Origin: a virus
Length of the DNA: 24,692 bases
Direction: 5' to 3' (one strand)
IMG/VR virus record: IMGVR_UViG_3300022200_005065
Span: 1 to 24,692 of that record
Below are positions 23,425-24,692 of this stretch, piece by piece (positions within the stretch are counted from its first letter, which is position 1; each line of letters starts with the position of its first letter). The translations under genes were made by a program, and so were the position numbers. Under the pieces are notes generated by a model. That model saw only the letters and a program-made list of their open reading frames with translations. It did not search any database and had not been told where the DNA came from.

Positions 23425-23437
23425 ACCTCTCCGAGGT
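23425..23437 (-). promoter_or_regulatory. Hairpin over the scaffold ribosome binding site
   Basis: ACCTC and GAGGT form a 5-bp stem with a GGA loop in the leader of the scaffold gene. The ribosome binding bases (GGAGAGG) lie in the loop and 3' arm, four bases or so before the ATG, so the stem could reduce translation. It is short and may be chance. Confidence 0.35.
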
Positions 23438-23455
23438 TTTAAGGTTTGCGAAAAT

Positions 23456-23474
23456 TCACCGAATAACGCGGTGA
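23456..23474 (-). promoter_or_regulatory. Hairpin containing an 11-base motif shared with the tail tube leader
   Basis: TCACCG and CGGTGA form a perfect 6-bp stem around a 7-base loop. Within it, GCGTTATTCGG (23469..23459) also occurs at 16546..16536, close to the expected transcription start of the tail tube gene. Confidence 0.35.
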
Positions 23475-23511
23475 CGGGTTTGATAGAGCGTATTGTGTCA
23501 GACTGTTAAGC

Positions 23512-23540
23512 AAAATACAAGAAATTTACAAGTGGCTCAA
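23512..23540 (-). promoter_or_regulatory. Weak promoter candidate upstream of the scaffold gene
   Basis: TTGAGC (23540..23535) and TATTTT (23517..23512), spaced by 17 bases, match four of six positions in each box. It would drive the scaffold and capsid genes from a leader of about 85 bases. AT-rich surroundings make such matches easy to find by chance. Confidence 0.28.
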
Positions 23541-23737
23541 AAAATAAGTTGTATTATTTTCGTCTTACGTCGTATATTAGAACAGAACTATTCTGCCTAT
23601 GGGTCAGACCAAAGCGTATTTTTGGTAACCGCCGCTTGGGGTTTCCAGCGAAATTGTCTATGGCAAGTAACATATCATCGAGCGCATCACGCGCACCGAA
23701 TAATCCTGCCTGTCGGGTTTGCCAAATTATTTTACAT
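23541..23737 (-). other. Gene-poor stretch between the 38-codon ORF and scaffold leader
   Basis: Together with the scaffold leader this leaves just over 300 bases without a supported gene. A 68-codon frame (23760..23554) opens with a GTG inside the 38-codon ORF, has no Shine-Dalgarno sequence and no ATG near its start, and I do not regard it as a gene on present evidence. It includes the segment ARDALDDMLLAIDN, slightly like the AMDDIL of the short ORF, so a broken or frameshifted gene is conceivable. Confidence 0.4.
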
Positions 23738-23854
23738 TCAGACTGTATCGAGAAACACACTTAGAGCTGTTAACTCTGTCTGTACCTGTGCTGATTTGGT
23801 TAGAATATCATCCATCGCTGTGACGATGGCTTGTAGTTTAGCTAATAGTGTCAT
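23738..23854 (-). CDS. 38-residue peptide, helical, unknown function
   Basis: A short frame with ATG at 23854, TAAGGA seven bases upstream, and TGA at 23740..23738. The product (MTLLAKLQAIVTAMDDILTK then 18 more residues ending FLDTV) has hydrophobic residues at heptad-like spacing, suggesting an amphipathic helix or small coiled coil. The good ribosome site and its position between two structural genes support expression. No family is recognised. It is too short for strong coding evidence. Confidence 0.5.
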   Translation of the reverse strand: MTLLAKLQAIVTAMDDILTKSAQVQTELTALSVFLDTV

Positions 23855-23906
23855 AATCTTTTCCTTAGAGTTGTTCTATCTTTCTATTTTGAGTTAGTTA
23901 TCATTC

Positions 23907-23923
23907 GAGATAAATGTTATCTC
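23907..23923 (-). other. Hairpin spanning the stop of the fibre-like gene
   Basis: GAGATAA and TTATCTC form a perfect 7-bp stem with a 3-base loop across the stop codon at 23919..23917. It is AT-rich and lacks a U tract, so it may protect an mRNA 3' end or mean nothing. Confidence 0.35.
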
Positions 23924-24690
23924 TCACTGATTCTTAATTGACCGCCAGTAATAATATCAATATTACCAGTGCCTTTTGTATTGGCAATCCGTAACTCAAG
24001 TCTGTCGCCACTTACGACTGAAGTGTAAGCCCCTACAGGTACACTTTCTGCCCTGTCTTGGGCTTGACCGCCGTTCAACGTCGCAGCAAATGAAGGTGAA
24101 ATAGCCGCCCAAGTTGTGGTTGCAGCGGTATATTTCCAAACCTGAATTGACATTGTGTCGTTTGTTGAACCAGAAAAATTTAGATTGCCGTCTATAACAA
24201 TTTCAATCTCTTGGTCGCTAAGATATTCAACGGCGGTGGTGCCAAATGCCTGAAACCAAGTTAGGTCAGAAAGCACCCCAGTGCCAAGTAGTGGGTAGAA
24301 TGTATCCACAACAGATATCACAATGGTTCCTGATGCGCCGATGGTCATTACCGCGCCGGGATAGGTATTGGGCGTTCCCTGTGAATTGCTGAAGCGAGCC
24401 TTTACTGAATTGGTGGGCATATTTGGGAAGGCATTTAAGTTAGATGGCATCCTTGTGCTGTTCATTACGAAACCAGCGTCTAGGCTAATGTTGCTAGGAG
24501 CGAAGTCACAGAACACACCCGGCGCTGTAAGCGCTAGACCATTGAAGTTAGACCTGCAACTGTTATTGATTAGCAAGGCAGTTCCAGCTTTTAAGATAGC
24601 TCCCGTAAATGTAACACCCGCCAAAATCACAATTGAAGACTCTACTGTGATACCACCTGCCATGGTTCCAGAAAAGGTAATCCCGTCAAC
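23917..24690 (-). CDS. Fibre-like structural protein, 5' end outside the window
   Basis: The open frame continues upstream of the ATG at 24663 to the window edge (VDGITFSGT before that Met), and the text on either side repeats the same pattern (GITFSGT, AGVTFTGA), so the true start lies beyond the right edge. At least 257 residues are present. The N-terminal visible part has short Gly/Val/Ile/Thr repeats, as in a right-handed beta-helix. The C-terminal 150 residues form a beta-sandwich-like module (YLSDQEIEIVIDGNLNFSG, MSIQVWKYT, GDRLELRIAN). It lies just before the scaffold gene, so a head fibre or head-linked appendage is possible; a tail role cannot be excluded. Confidence 0.7.
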   Translation of the reverse strand, partial: VDGITFSGTMAGGITVESSIVILAGVTFTGAILKAGTALLINNSCRSNFNGLALTAPGVFCDFAPSNISLDAGFVMNSTRMPSNLNAFPNMPTNSVKARFSNSQGTPNTYPGAVMTIGASGTIVISVVDTFYPLLGTGVLSDLTWFQAFGTTAVEYLSDQEIEIVIDGNLNFSGSTNDTMSIQVWKYTAATTTWAAISPSFAATLNGGQAQDRAESVPVGAYTSVVSGDRLELRIANTKGTGNIDIITGGQLRISER

Positions 24691-24692
24691 AC

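Noticed and set aside
1-24692. CRISPR arrays, insertion sequences, integrase or attachment sites
   Set aside because: I saw no spaced direct repeats, transposase or recombinase motifs, or tRNA fragments. All genes fit one phage late block.

Overview
This window is a late (structural) block of a tailed bacteriophage. Every gene I can support lies on the minus strand, so transcription runs from the right end of the window to the left end. The host is probably an alphaproteobacterium. The tail-tip genes match, in content and order, the set shared by the Rhodobacter gene transfer agent and alphaproteobacterial siphophages: a DUF2460 protein, a DUF2163/BR0599 protein, an NlpC/P60 peptidase and a large GTA-type host-specificity (hub) protein. 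A 1451-residue tape measure protein and a frameshifted tail chaperone pair point to a long, probably non-contractile tail. Naming the host or phage genus would need database comparison.

Right to left, the head block (24692-21084) holds the end of a fibre-like structural gene cut by the window edge, a 38-codon ORF, the scaffold protein, the major capsid protein and a probable capsid cement protein. Next is an accessory block (21009-18459) of small genes: two related short proteins, a small beta-rich protein, two membrane proteins and PhoH. Several genes in the cement/accessory stretch are followed by their own intrinsic terminator. The connector genes follow (18400-16601): DnaT_2-like adaptor, head closure, HK97-gp10-like and tail terminator, packed with stop/start overlaps or gaps of a few bases. 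Then come the tail tube gene, the chaperone pair joined by a GGGAAAC -1 slippery site, the tape measure with an internal amidase domain, and the GTA-like tip genes. The left end carries two distal fibre-type proteins and possibly the first codons of another gene.

The part I find most unusual is in the untranslated leaders. The gap before the major capsid gene contains two perfect helices (9 bp and 7 bp) that cross each other as an H-type pseudoknot, with two more perfect hairpins in its long loop. The gap before the tail chaperone gene contains a second pair of crossing helices ending next to the ribosome binding site. The tail tube gene has its own near-consensus promoter and a hairpin leader. 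Together these suggest RNA-level dosage control of the most abundant structural proteins, but this is inference.

Other points of interest are an N-acetylmuramoyl-L-alanine amidase domain inside the tape measure, a similar-looking beta-sandwich domain in both the DUF2163 protein and the distal fibre, large domain insertions in the tail tube and DUF2163 proteins, and an accessory block resembling moron DNA.
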